DNA from: Primula veris
Taxonomy: Eukaryota > Streptophyta > Magnoliopsida > Ericales > Primulaceae
Assembly (NCBI GenBank): GCA_963682055.1
Contig: OY821748.1
Span: forward strand, 253,001-317,000
Reading direction: 5' to 3'
Length of the DNA: 64,000 nt
Below, piece by piece: positions 25,201-38,334 of the stretch. A program made the translations under genes and the position numbers. The notes under the pieces were generated by a model. The model worked only from the letters and a program-made list of their open reading frames with translations, searched no databases and had not been told where the DNA came from. Positions within the stretch are counted from its first letter, which is position 1. Each line of letters starts with the position of its first letter.

Positions 25201-28200
25201 TTGATTGAGATTTGCCATCATATTCATCCAAAATTTTCCTCTTAACACGCCTCCCTGAAGAAGTCATTACATCACCCTGAGAAGGGAAAAGGATTAGGTT
25301 TGGTTATAAGCACAATTATTTGAAGTGTTCCCTTTATAACAAGACAAGTATGTAATATTTGTTTATTTAATGATATCTTCATGCACATGGACATTTATGA
25401 GGTTCTTTACGAATCTATAACCCGATTCGAGACAGAAAAGGAAGAAAGACCTTCAGAATTTAATAGTCGCAATCAAAACCCAAGGAAATCAAGTGCAAGT
25501 TAAAAGAACTCAGGGGATGTTTTCAGCTATTGCGTCTTGTCCAATAAGTCACCCAGTTTCTCTATAAACTCAGCTATTGGGATAAAAAGGATTTTGGCTT
25601 TTTATTCGGTAAAGTAAGAAGACTTTCCTTTCAACAATTTAGATTTCCCTTCTGTAATTTCAGTCTTTCACTCTTCTTTATTATACGAAACTGAGAACAA
25701 AGTACGAAGATCATGATTTTTAAAGTTTACGAGCTCTTACTAAGTGAAAGAATGAATCACCCTAAGTTTAGTCCTAAGCTCTTCATCTATTAATTTCTCT
25801 ATTTAACAGTTTATCTACAAATTTAAATACTGAAGCCTTAGAAAGCAATGTATAAAGGAAAAACAGAGAACAAAGAAGTGATTTTAAGGAAGAAATATGT
25901 AATATACCTTCAATTTTCTCCGTTTAGATCTGCGGGGGGCATCCTCGTCATTTTGAGAATCTTCTTCCTCACTACTTTCCAATTCAACGGATGAGTTTGC
26001 ACTTAAGCTTCCTTGATCCTTTCCAGAAGAGTGATCTTCCGTAATATTATATTCTGAATCTGTATCTTCACTTTGCACTTCAGCTTCAGGCCAGTCCATG
26101 GCATCCAAAAGCACCGGCAGTGGGTCAAAGAGTGAATCCAAGTCCGGAATAGGAAGAAGTTGGTAATTTGGGTCTAGGCCCATGTTTGGGCCAACAGCAA
26201 ATCTTACAGAAGAAGGTCTCCACTCAATACTCAAAGCTCCTAATCGGCGTTGCTGGTACATGCTCTGATAAGGCTCTGGATAAGGGATCATGGCTATTCA
26301 TAAACAAAAGTAAAAATGAGATACATATGCTTGTATGTATATAAATCTATACTATTAATAAATGGGAAGTGAGAAATTGGTAGTTAATTGACATGTGTCG
26401 ACTTCTGGCTCCTTCTCAAAATTAATTACAAAATAAATGAGAAAAAACCACTCTGGATGAAATATAAAAAAAAACAAAACAAAAAAACTGTCCCTCCCCT
26501 CCCCTTTTTTTTTAATAATCCCACGTTCTTATAACTATTCTCTGCCTCGCTTTATTTCTCTCTCTCAATTAATCACTTTCTTTACTTCATTTGGTTTCCT
26601 TCTCTCTGCCTGTCCGAATCTTTTTGCAAGGTATGGTGTCTAAGAAATATTCAATTTCTTTACAAACACTAATTTCCAGTTAAATTGTTCATAAGAATTT
26701 ATTTTATTTGTACGATTTTTACACATGTTAGATTACACACGCATCATGTGGGCAGATTTCGCTAGTGTATATATATATATATATATAGATATACACATAT
26801 GCATGCATGCATACATGATACATACATATAAATTTATATAAATACACAGACACACTTGTATATATACAATACACACAAATATATCTATATATAAGAGAGA
26901 GAGAGAGAGAGAGAGAACGAGAACAAACTTGCATCACAGAGGAGATCTTGCATATTTCTCCTGTATGGAACAAGCTGAGTTTCCTGCATCAGAACATCAA
27001 AAGACGTGATATTGCTGGACTAACTGAATCAAAGAAAAGTTCTAAAGATTTAAAAGAAAATGTAAGACAAGGTATACAAGTAAGATGGAAGGGAATAATA
27101 ATAGATAATAACCGCAGTAAATCGCAGGGAAACCCCAAAGAAGACAGACGCCATCTCTTGAAATGCATTAAAATTACATATGAGAAAGGTCATATTCTTT
27201 GTTCTTGGTAAAATAAGTGATTTTTGCTCTATTCTCGTAGTAGTACTACAAAAAACTCTTTCATATTGATTCAGTACCATAAACTATTCTCAATGAATAA
27301 GTTCCTGTCTTCACGTATAAACATTTGCACATTTGCCAATTTTGCAACATTGTATTTGTACAACTAAAATCGCAATTGTTAGAAAGAAAAGGGGGTTGTT
27401 AATAAAAAAAGGTTTTACATTTTTGATAAAACAAAGCACAGTTGATATCTACTTTTATCGACAGATCCAGACAATGGATTTCTGCAACATACTTCTCGTA
27501 AATATCTCACCCTTTCAAAATATACTACTATACGTATTTTCCATTGGCCCACATTAGAATAGCATTTATTTTATAATGATTGCCCATCCCATTTTGAAAT
27601 AACTTTTTCCAGTCAATTCAAAGAAACTTGACACGAACAACTTAAACCACAGGGAAAGGTTCTAACCTGGTCGAGAGCATTCCCATGTTCATCGTGAACA
27701 AGGGGACGATAGTCCCCAAGAAAGAACTGGAAAATTATGAAAACAGTAAGTACAAAGAAGAGAGAGAGTTAGAACCCGAAATACTAACAAGATTGAACAT
27801 AACATTCTCTACTAGTTTGTATACCTGGTCATATTTGGCATCCTTCTGAGATTCACATTGGCCTGTATTTAGTATGTACAGCTGACCAACGTTATCAGAT
27901 AAAATAATTGACGTCCCATCCCTACATCATGTAGATAATTAGTTACAAAACCGGCATATGTTCAAAAATGTTAGGATACACACCAAGTTGAGAATGTTAT
28001 GTGATAACTTCAACATTCAAGATAAGCAAATTCATATGTTTTATAGTCTCCTTCCTGCGGAAAGATTGGGGGGGAAGAAACCTTTGGTTTCACAATACCG
28101 GAGCAACAATTTCACAAGGTTTTATGATGTATGATTACAAAAGTTTGCGGGATTTTTCTTCAGAGAAAAGCTGCAAAGTTTTTGATGCATGCTAGGATGG

Positions 28201-31200
28201 AACCTGGTAAATGAATTTGTTATACAAACACATAATCTATCTATCATACATATACTAGAAGAAACTTCACAGTTCACATGGTAAAGACTAAAATCAATTA
28301 ACTAAACTCTACTAATCCAAAAGGCATCAACTAAAGCTGAACAACCCTCTCTCTAAAGTAAGTTCCATAAGTCTTACACTCTTACGCATGGTCAAAGAAA
28401 AACTTTTTCTTACATCTCTGTAACCAAGGAAATAAAAGACAAAAAATATGGACTATACATTATATTGTTTAATCCTCAAATAGTTTACAAGCACTTATAT
28501 AAAATATTTCAAGGACCCATTACAGCCTACTTATTCAGAATCAAATGACACCGTTAAACTAATTGATAAATAAAGCAAATTGTACCAACAAGAAATTAAG
28601 GAAATTGGTAAAAGAGTTGAAGGAAAGCAACCAAAATGTAGCCAAACAAACTTACGGTGAAAACTTCCCGTCGACCAACTTAAAGCGCTCAACGGCAATG
28701 TCGTATGTGTAAATAGGCTTCCCTTCCCATATCTAGGCACACATAGAAGTGAACAAGAAGTTAATGCACGGTTAAAAAAAGAGCATTTAAGAAACATGAA
28801 AAAGCTGTGAAGATGGTAAAATTTCCATTGTTAAAACTTGTAAGAAAATAAAGACTCACATCCCAAATTATTGTTTTCCCATCATATCCAGCACTCATAG
28901 CCATGCGAGGATTAAAAGGATGGACATCAAGCACGTATGTCTGCCAAACATTTGTAAAATGTTCAGCAACAGCAAAATAGATAATATGGATATCACTGGC
29001 ATTAGACAACGAATAAACAAACTCACAACATCAAGTCATCACTGCCAGATTATCTAAACAATAAAGAATCAGTAATGTGTTCATTTTTTCAGACACATCA
29101 TAATGTGAAAAGTTTGAGTGAGCAGCAAACTAACAGAATCAGTATGACCGGTCAGGGAATGAACCAAACTTCCATCAACAGCATTCCAAACACAGATTCT
29201 GCAATCTGAAGCATAAAATATAGTCATCTGATAAGAAACTAGAAAATTCGAGTTGACAGTGAGTAAAAAAAATGAGAACACATAATGACAAAACGGTTGC
29301 GGCTCTTTGCCTATGTCCACAGTCAACAGGTAACATCGATCACAACTTTCAATTTAAGGAAAACAATAGAAATCCTTATAAAAAGTCATGTATGATAAAG
29401 AAAAATTATTTAAACCCTGCCTAATGTGCCGCCACCAGTAGACTTTTACAGACCAGGGTGATTGATAAATACTACACCTGGCCATCAAAATTGACTTTGT
29501 AAACTTGTAGCCAAGTAAGCTGCGAGTTCAAATCCACTCGACATGCATATGTAGAAGATCTATCTTATGGGGACAAATCCAGATACAGACACCAGTAAGA
29601 CCCATTTCTAAGCTAACAAAAGCAGGATAAAGTATTTTATTTTATTTTTGTAGCCTCAGCACAGATAAAAAAGTAGTAGTGCAGCCTATCAAATGGTTGT
29701 AGGCAACAGTTGAAAGTTCTAAACTCAGAGAATCGAAAAGTTCAGGCAATTTTCCCTATATTATACACTCTTCCGAAACACCAGAATCTCATCTAAGCAA
29801 ACAGTCTACATAAGAAGAGTATGTGTGGAATGTCTCTCTCTTTAGATACTCTAGTTGTTCATCCATTCAAGAACAAATATCTGACTGTCCAAATTGCAGT
29901 TGGCATGAAACCAAATGCATAGACAAAGCCGGTGATTGCAGACTTTTAGTACATTTGACATTAGTCTATTAATCTGTTTCTCCTTAAAATCAAAGTAAAA
30001 AAATGACCAAAGGTACCAAGCACTTGAACACAGTAAATGTATTGACCCCGTGAGAGCATCAACTGTCAATTTGTTCCAAGGACTAGGCAGATGGAAGCTC
30101 GGAACTAAGTTGTTTATCAGAAGAAGAAAATATACACATAAGAAATACATATTTAAGGATATGAGTTACTGTGCATATCTTACCCATAATAGCCGCAAGA
30201 ACAAATCGATTATCTAAGCTCCACACAATCATGTTAACACCGCGAGGAGTTGGAAGTATCCTTTGGCGTGGACCTCCTCGAGTAGGTTGAGGCGGCATTG
30301 GCGGTGGTGGAACTTTTAAATGATATGCACGTGTCCATCTTCCAACTTTCACCTAATAAAGTCACAAAAATATTAGTTTGCGAGCATGAAGTAAACATAA
30401 TTTTGGATACAAGCAAATCAAGACTTTGATATAAGAGCTCACATGCGATCTACGTGACCTCGGAATCCAAATAATCGCACTTCCGTCACGGGAACACGTT
30501 ACTATGTTGTCGTGGTTGTAACTGAAATAAACGTCAAGATGAAGCATAAAAAAGATGCCTCGCCAAATACAAAAAGTAATATCACTCATATGGCTAATGA
30601 AATACAGTTCTTTTTGAATTATAATAATGCACACACCAGGTATTCTTAAACTTTGGAAGATTTTCATCCTTTGGAGAGTCTGCAATGGAAAACCTTGACG
30701 AGACAGCACAGCCACTGCATCAGAAATTCAAAAGTTATCATCCTGAATAATAAACGATATAAAAGCTTAGTCTTTTAGAAAATATTTATGCTTGATTAAC
30801 TAACCTAAATTGCACATAATTGACATCATTTTCATGTCCTGATAAAACATCAATCTCGTGATTTGGCTCCCTGTCATCTGAGTTTAATTTGTAAGTACTC
30901 CAAACCTGCAACAAATTCAGGTTAGTTACGGATCTATATCCAACTAACAAATTCAAAAAATAATCCTACTCAATGATATTTAGTTTGTAGGAGGAAAATC
31001 ATACCCTTGCCAGATAATCTGAGCTACCAGTAACAAAAAAAGTTCCGTTCGCATTGAATGCACAACAAAAGATCTGATGGCTCTGTTGATTAGTATTTGA
31101 AGATAGAGCACTGTTGTTTCCTGAAACTACTGCTTGTTACACAGAGAAAAAGGGATATAATGTTCATTGAGTATTCAAATAAAATTGGTGACTAACCAGC

Positions 31201-34200
31201 TGCACGATCAGGAGGTCTGGCAGTGTATAAACGTGGAGTGATCTGAGAGTTTCTGGCATCCCAAATTCTACATGTTCCATCATCAGATGAACTACGAAAG
31301 AGAAAAATATTGTATAATTATTAACAAAAAAGGTTTAATACCAAATGAATGAACGAGCACAAATTAACGATTTTTTTCATCTACTTCGTCCTCTTCTCCT
31401 CTAGCAGAAAGCAAGAGCCACTTACCATAGAGTCAGACACATTAGCTGCTTTTGTCCTTTACATAGGAAGAATTCTTGTACTTAGAGGCACCCCAGCAGT
31501 AAAGAATTTTTAACAAATATAAATAATTTGTTGTAAACTAAATATCTCACCAAACATGTTCTTTCTTCATTATGTGTAACAAAAACGATAACTAAACACA
31601 AGAAAAGGAGCAGTGACTATTAGTCAAATTGGTTTTAAATTTTTCGATACGTAAATCATTTTTGATATGGGAGGCGATTCACAACGTAACAAAAAGCAGA
31701 GTTCTCAAAAATGCTTTTATGTATTAAAAAATATCTAGAAACCAGCTCGAAACCTCGCATAAAAAGAAATTTTGTAAAAAAATTCTATCAAAAGTTCACA
31801 ATCAATCTTTTTTTATCCCCTGGGGTTTGTAGGAAAATGATTCCCTTCATACACTTGTTTTGAACTGAATTGCTCATAATCCAGGAGACTTAAGAGTTAG
31901 GACTGATGTTTGTCTCTAAGCAGCGAACAAGCTCTAGTTTTCTCTTTGTGATTATAATCCATTTAAGGATTCAGAGCTTACACCCGAAGAACCCTAAATG
32001 ATATGTCATTCACTACTAATATGAGAAATACAGGTAAATATTCACATTCTATTCGGAGGATTATATAGTAAAATCCTACATGCTTAAAAGAGTGATGGAA
32101 AAAAACTTACGATAAAAGCTGGTACATAGTGCTTGGTCTGGGACTAAAAGCAATGGCAGTAACTGCTCCCGTATGGCCACGTAAAACTGAAATTGGCAGT
32201 CCATCAGGTAAACGCCACTATTAAGAACAAAACAAAGAAGTGGTCAAAGAATGGGTCAGATTAATGGTTTGAAGATGGAGAAAAGGATAAATAATGCTTT
32301 TATGTTTTCTTTCTAGCTGGCAGAAAAAGTTATTATCAATAAAGAACGAAATACTAACAACGCGGATGACACAATCATTTGATGCAGAAGCAACCACAGC
32401 ATTGTTGGAACTCACAGCCAAGTCGGTGATGTCACCCTATAATACGTACGCATAAAAATATAGTAATGTCAATCAAATATTTATAAATCAAGAAGAGGTA
32501 AAAATATAGTGGTTAGGGGAAACCGTACTCACTTCATGACCACGACAGCTGGCCAAACAATATGCTGTTTCCATTGACCAGACTTTAACAAGGCGATCAT
32601 CTGACCCAGTGATAACATATCTTCCCAATCTATCAAATATTGCTGCAAGATAGCAAATATATAACTTCAAAGCATTTGCATACTAGAAACTGAAGTTAGC
32701 AAAGTACAAAAAAAAAGATGTTACAGGATAAAACTACCTACTTAATGCAAACAAGCAAGGAATGAAACAGATGGGTACATATTCATACTCATTCTATCTT
32801 TGGATGAGCCAAGATGTAGGAGTCTCAATATAATATGGCTTGTACTGTTGGAATTTTAATTAAAATTTCCAAATAGAAAAAGAAGCACCATAAGAGAGAT
32901 CCTCACTCAACTGAAGGGAATTCAACTTGGTATTAAAAATATTATCAGACAAAATAAGCTATATTAGTATTCCTATTATGGCAAGGATAACAATCACAAA
33001 ACACAGTAGTCTTGATTACAACACGAAAGAAAATTAATTGTAAAGCATTGTTCATTTTCTAATAGTTTCTTCTATTCAGTCACAATCAGGAGGGGAAAAA
33101 ACGCTGCATCTAGCTAAAGAATCTGAAAAGCTAATGATATTGGACAGAATATTAAAGTGTGTTAATATAATCCACCAATATTATACATTTATACGTAATA
33201 CGACAACCGTTCTCGAAATCTGGATTCAAAATCCAGGATAGGAACAAACAAAGGGGGGTTTTAGCTGCTTCATATACTAAACCTAACTTACATATATAAA
33301 TCCGTGTACCGCTGTCTAAATTAACAGAATACCACATATTTTTATAGTAATTTTAATACACTAATGTTTTGGTAACTATCGCTCTTGCACACTAGCCTAT
33401 TGGCCAATGAACACTTTTATTCGCCAACCTATATGCTAAAATCAATGGGGGTGTACAGATTAAGCAATAGCTACTAGGTTAGAGTACTAATTACAGAACA
33501 AAATGCAGGATGGTGTACAAAATCAGAAAAAAAATATTCTGTCGGAATTTAGAGCAAATAAAAGAGACGAATCTTACCACAATAAACGGAGTTCTGATGT
33601 CCTCTAAGTATCTTTTTGTTTTGCATTTTTTGCACCATTGTTGAAGGTTTTGCAATGGTATAGCATGCCGAACGTATAGATGGTGCACGATGATGCCTTG
33701 TGAAACCCCCACCAATCTCTCTCATACTTAATCCACGCAACTGATCAGCTTTCATATGAGGCCAACGGAGGTAGGCTGGAGCCCCTTTCGTTTTACCCTC
33801 GCTTTCACAACTTAATTCTTCTGTTACAAAAAAATATAGTCTGAAAATTGAAAATTTTAAAAACAACAGCAGGAAAGTGAGGAAATTGTTAAAATAAAAA
33901 TGACTCTATTTCCTGATAAGTTATAGGGAAAATAATAGTTGCACACCAACTTATCAACCTTTAACAGTAAATACACCAACTTAAATATTCATACTTTAGA
34001 CTCCAATAAAAAACTGAGCAATTAGCACACCGGCGTATAAAAATCGAGAATTTAGATACCAAACTATACAAAATCAAAGAATTAGCGACCTAAATTTATG
34101 AGTGCATAATACATTGTATTTTTAATGTTGATGTACCAATTGTTCGATTTTGTGTATCTTGGTGCTTCACCCATAATTGAAGAATTCTAACATAACTAGT

Positions 34201-35640
34201 GATGTTGGATTGGATAAATACACTAATGCACTACTTGTTTCAATTTGACAATTTGTGCAGATTACTATAGATATAAGCATGTTTAAAGAATAGTTTATAA
34301 ATGGTTAAAAGGTTTGACGTTGGTGTATAAAAGTGAAGGTGATTGTAAACAGCTTGCTTCTCATTGTATTCTTGATTAGGTCCCGTGTCTTGGTTGTTAT
34401 ATATACTTTTTACATAACTAAATTAAAAAAAAAAAAGATGATAGTTCCTGAACTAATAGAACTGGGGCACAAAATTCACATGAAATTACTATCTTGACAC
34501 GGTAATTCATAATAACATGGAGAATATTAGTCACATACGTCCCAGAAGCGAAAAGGAACCGCTTCCCAGAAGAGTAGGAACAGAAGCTGCATTGTTAATA
34601 ACACCCCCGCCAACAGAGCCATTTAATGTACTAGTAGAATTCTGCATCAGTTGTTTTAGAAGCTTCACCAAATGATCTTTTTCCACATGAGGGTACCTAG
34701 TGATACCATATAAATCAAAGTTATCAAACAAATGCAATATAGTCTTCTAAGTCATCCTTCCAATTAAGACTTTTTTTCCACATATTCTAGAAAATGCGTT
34801 AATCACAACTTTGTACACTTATCCATTTTGTACTCCCACCGGAAAAAAGATAGCAACTGATAGACTAGCATTACGTTCTTTGATGACTTCTATAGTTCAC
34901 CATATTGGGAATAAAATAGGTTTGGTACTAAATAGTACCTGAAACAAAACATTTGTTTACTCTTAACACATCGAAGTTTAATATATAATATCCCATTTTA
35001 GTCACCATCTATGGGTTTATTTCCTATGTTGTATACGGGACTGAAATATTATGTTAGGCTGGGTTACTCAGCTCTATCTTTCGCATATTGGTGTACACGG
35101 TCGAAACTTGATGTCACGGTGTCCAAAAGTACAACCAACCCATAACAGAGTAGATTACACATAAATCTTTATACTGCCTGATAAGTAGAATTATATTTTA
35201 ATTAAAGAAGTGGCATAAAAAGATCGACTACTGGTAATCAGAAAAATGCAGATGCATAATGTGATTGACATGTTAAAAGCCAAACGTACCAATTACCTTT
35301 CGACCAACATATTGTAATTTAATGGAAAAGAGGAGCCATTGTCGTTTTCGTCTCCACTACGTGCCCCGGATCTGGAATACCAAGCATGATATCTTCTTGG
35401 TAAAAGCTGATGTTCTAGAAGCTCATTCCATAACTGTCCATAAGTCCTAGAACAGGGCCCAGTCGATAAAAAATGCATAATTAGGAAATAAACCTCTTTG
35501 AGATCAACTTCCATGTCCTTCTCTGTCATAACTCTATCAGGATTCGTAACTTGAGCTTTCTCAGTTCCCTTGTTGCTTACACTTAACGGCTTCATAATCA
35601 TACCAGGCCCCCAAGGAGGAGTATAATTCTTAAGAGCCAT
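22212..35640 (-). CDS. BRWD: WD40-repeat and bromodomain protein, plant BRWD/PHIP-like
   Basis: This is a predicted nuclear chromatin reader, homologous to animal BRWD1/PHIP and to Arabidopsis At5g49430/At2g47410. Exons, minus strand 5' to 3': 35640-35297, 34696-34539, 33820-33578, 32642-32533, 32436-32359, 32217-32111, 31291-31197, 31132-31005, 30905-30805, 30714-30637, 30521-30443, 30352-30184, 29205-29135, 28940-28860, 28732-28656, 27921-27825, 27726-27667, 26983-26929, 26293-25908, 25276-23822, 23304-22735, 22576-22518, 22407-22212. They total 4797 nt, all in phase, giving 1598 aa. Residues about 1-170 are a LisH-like N-terminal region. WD repeats run from about 240 to 690 (LRGHQNSVYC, KVWSMETA, RVWRLPDG, RIWDARN, AIIWIPR, CVWNAVDG, IIWDIWEG). 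Residues about 840-1324 are acidic/basic low complexity with a run of 14 Glu. Then come WWEGRV and SPWERY motifs and a C-terminal bromodomain (YYRSLEAVKHDI, SNAESYYG). No break is seen; exon 8 has two possible acceptors. Confidence 0.94.
25015..25060 (-). repeat. (TTC)n microsatellite encoding a polyglutamate run in BRWD
   Basis: Repeated TTC (plus strand) reads as GAA/GAG on the coding strand and encodes 14 consecutive Glu residues in exon 20. Runs like this are prone to length change between alleles. It sits in the acidic low-complexity linker between the WD40 part and the bromodomain, so length change is likely tolerated. Confidence 0.85.
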
Positions 35641-37138
35641 GTTTCCTATAAAAACATGAAATGAAGAGCATACAATTCTTAAGTAAATGAAACTATATGT
35701 CTAGGGACACGATGACCAATCAAAGGGGTTGTGGAACTGCGGTTAACGGTTAATTTTAGTAAATGCAAAATGAAAGAAAGAAAAACATTTAAAACAAATC
35801 AAGAATCTTAAAATTTCATTAGTGCCCCCACAACTGCATAAGTGGCCACTTTTTTGTTTGTTGCTAAGAATTATTTTGCCAACTATCATGAAGTACAAGT
35901 GTACTTCAACTTAATTAAGATTAGTCAAATAAAATGATATTCCACATTGAGACATCTAATAGAAACTACAGCTACTACATTTAACAATACAAAAAATCTA
36001 AGTGTTCATTTCCCTTAATAACACGTGCCTTTCAGTTCTGCATGCAAATGAAATTCTTTTTGGTGCGAATTGAAGCAACACGACAACCCAGTAAATAACA
36101 AAAAAGAAACAGTCTAAAAGATTTCTCATAATATCGTAACGCACAATGGCAAAACCTTCTTCCAACCTAAGTATTCATAACTCTATCATCATTATATTCA
36201 TTACCATGACCCTCACTACATCTGTTTAAAAACTAAAAAAAAATCCCTACCACTTTATTCATAAACCTATGTCTTTCTAGTGTAGTTCGCATCCGTTTAT
36301 CAAATCATATACACTACTTGAACAATGCAAATTAAGCAAAACCCAATCAACACAACAAAGAGTACTAAAAGCAGATAAAATCTAATCAAAAAACCAATGC
36401 CCGTCTCGAATTTTTCTTGTACGATACTGTTTATACTCAAAAAATTTCCTAAGATGGAAAATTAATTAACTAAGGCATTTGAGTGGATTGAATCCGATAT
36501 GTTTGTAATTTCCTTAGTAACATATCCGTATAGCAACGCAACAACATTGTTGATCAAATTTTTCGTTACCAAGTGTTTTATTATGTTTGTCTCATTGTTA
36601 AAAACAAAGAAAAAAGCAACCCTAAATATTCCACTAAATCGATCAAGTGGTACAAACAATGTTATTGCGCAAACTCAAATAAGATAATATTTCCCTAATA
36701 TGTTAACCAACTCTAATGTGAATTTGTGGTTTAGATAATCTAACATAGCGATACAAATAACCGGTGTATCATTCTAAGAAATTAAATAAACAACAAATAA
36801 CACATTAATAAAAAACAGACTTATTCGCACCTTTCATGTTGGTTCACATAGGTTTAATCAACAAATCTCCGGTATTCGAACCTGCTATGCCAATCAAAAC
36901 AAAACCCTAATTAGAGTTTTTTTCCTCAACAAAAACAAAAACAAAACATAAGTTTGAAATAAGAATAAAAAAAAAACAACGTAAAATGGAAAATAGATAA
37001 AGAAGAGGGGAAAAAAACCCTAATAAATGAAAAAGAATAAAAAAAGTGGGGGTAAGCACCTGTATCGTTACATTCAAGGGATAATACGAATATATATATA
37101 TATAGAGAGAGAGAGAGATTGGGAGGTTCCGACTGTTG

Positions 37139-37177
<39 letters not shown>

Positions 37178-37260
37178 ATAAAAAGAAGGCTTGTTTTAAT
37201 TTAATTAAATTGCTTATCACTCCCTATATATGTACATATATATACCTTGCGGCCTTGGTG
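35641..37260 (-). promoter_or_regulatory. BRWD 5' UTR intron, candidate 5' UTR exon and core promoter
   Basis: On the minus strand the start ATG at 35640 is preceded by only five bases and then a TATAG acceptor, so a 5' UTR intron is likely (35646 to about 37059). A candidate donor (ACAG then GTGCTT) ends at 37060. Upstream of it the transcript strand carries long CT runs (plus-strand GA at about 37104-37120 and 37142-37174), typical of plant 5' UTRs. TATA-like sequence lies at about 37083-37104 and 37222-37246. A second possible donor exists near 36830 (GAAAG then GTGCGA). These calls rest on signals only, without transcript data. Confidence 0.45.
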
Positions 37261-38086
37261 GTGTTCCTTAAACAAATATATTAAATACTAATTAATTACC
37301 GTTATACTAGCGAACGCGTCCACGTGATATACTACGGATGAAACGTCTGAATTTATGTCATTCGGTAAAATTTGTTAATTAAACAAGTTAGTAAAAAATG
37401 TTTTAAATTATAACTATTACTAACAATTTAAGTATAATTTTTTTTCTTTTTTCATAAATTAGATTTTTTTTATCAGATTGAAGATTGAAGTCGTTAACTC
37501 TTTCACACGCATGCCGTCGTGTGATCGTATTAAAGCGAATTTACTTTTTTTTTCCTTCAAACACAAATGAGTTCAAAAGATACAACGAATTATTCCCTTT
37601 TATTTGAAAGGAGAAGATAAGGCAAGAAAAGTAAAATACCTCCTGATTCTTGGTTAACCGGTTAGATGGCGTCATTTTTTTTCCGTTGACTTTAAAAGGA
37701 AAATGTACAAAATGATCCGATTTCAATAGTATAATGACACAATTGGTAATTATGATGGTACAAGTTAGCAATTGTTGAACCTGTACAAATTGGGTATAAC
37801 CCAAAAAATAAAAATGCTTGTTTCTTGATAAACTTGGTTCTGCCATTAATGTACAATTTTGAAGGATTAAAAGATATTACTTGATGCAGTTTTGACATAG
37901 AGATTCGTGGATTGAGCACCTCAACGCCCTTTTTAAGGACCTTTGGATGCCTTTTATATAATATCAATAGCTGATATTGAATTATGATATAACTTAAATA
38001 AAACAACACACACATATATGAAAAAATAACGAATCAAACGATAAGAGAGAGATGCAAACATCACAAAACAGAGTTTTCAATTCAAA
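37261..38086. other. Intergenic, no gene seen
   Basis: AT-rich sequence upstream of BRWD. ORFs at 37541-37846 and 37692-38015 (minus) overlap each other, have no recognisable motifs, and look like chance. Confidence 0.5.
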
Positions 38087-38334
38087 CTAATTCTCGTGTT
38101 TGAAGCGGTGTGACTTGATCAAATCTCCTTTTCTCTGCCTCATCTTCTTCCTCAACTCCTCGTGTTCGTCGAGGAGAGTGGCCCATTGCATGCTAAGCTT
38201 TCCACCCTCCACATATGGCACCACGTTACCAATATGTGTGACAAACTCGCCACGAGTCGTATCCTGAACGAGAATGGTTTCCTTATCCTCCCTCTTTAGG
38301 ATGATAGCAACTCGGCCACACTTTCTACCACCAG
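38087..38334 (-). CDS. Orphan exon-like ORF, function unknown
   Basis: On the minus strand this encodes about 80 residues that look like real coding sequence: mixed codon third positions, balanced charge and no low complexity. It starts with GRKCGRVAIILKREDKET, continues with TTRGEFVTHIGNVVPYVEGG, and ends in a highly charged tail (EHEELRKKMRQRKGD) before a stop. A possible acceptor (GGTGGTAG) precedes it at 38325-38326, which would make it a terminal exon starting in phase 2. I found no upstream exon with matching phase; a GT-flanked exon-like piece near 39185-39240 does not fit. It could be the last exon of a small gene, or a gene fragment. I do not recognise the family. Confidence 0.35.

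Noticed and set aside
24477..25208. Plus-strand ORFs of 84-143 codons opposite BRWD exon 20
   Set aside because: They are antisense shadows of a long, well-supported coding exon; the Ser run is the reverse of the GAA repeat.
26728..26973. ORF in BRWD intron 18 rich in Tyr/Ile/Ser
   Set aside because: It is the translation of AT and GA microsatellites.
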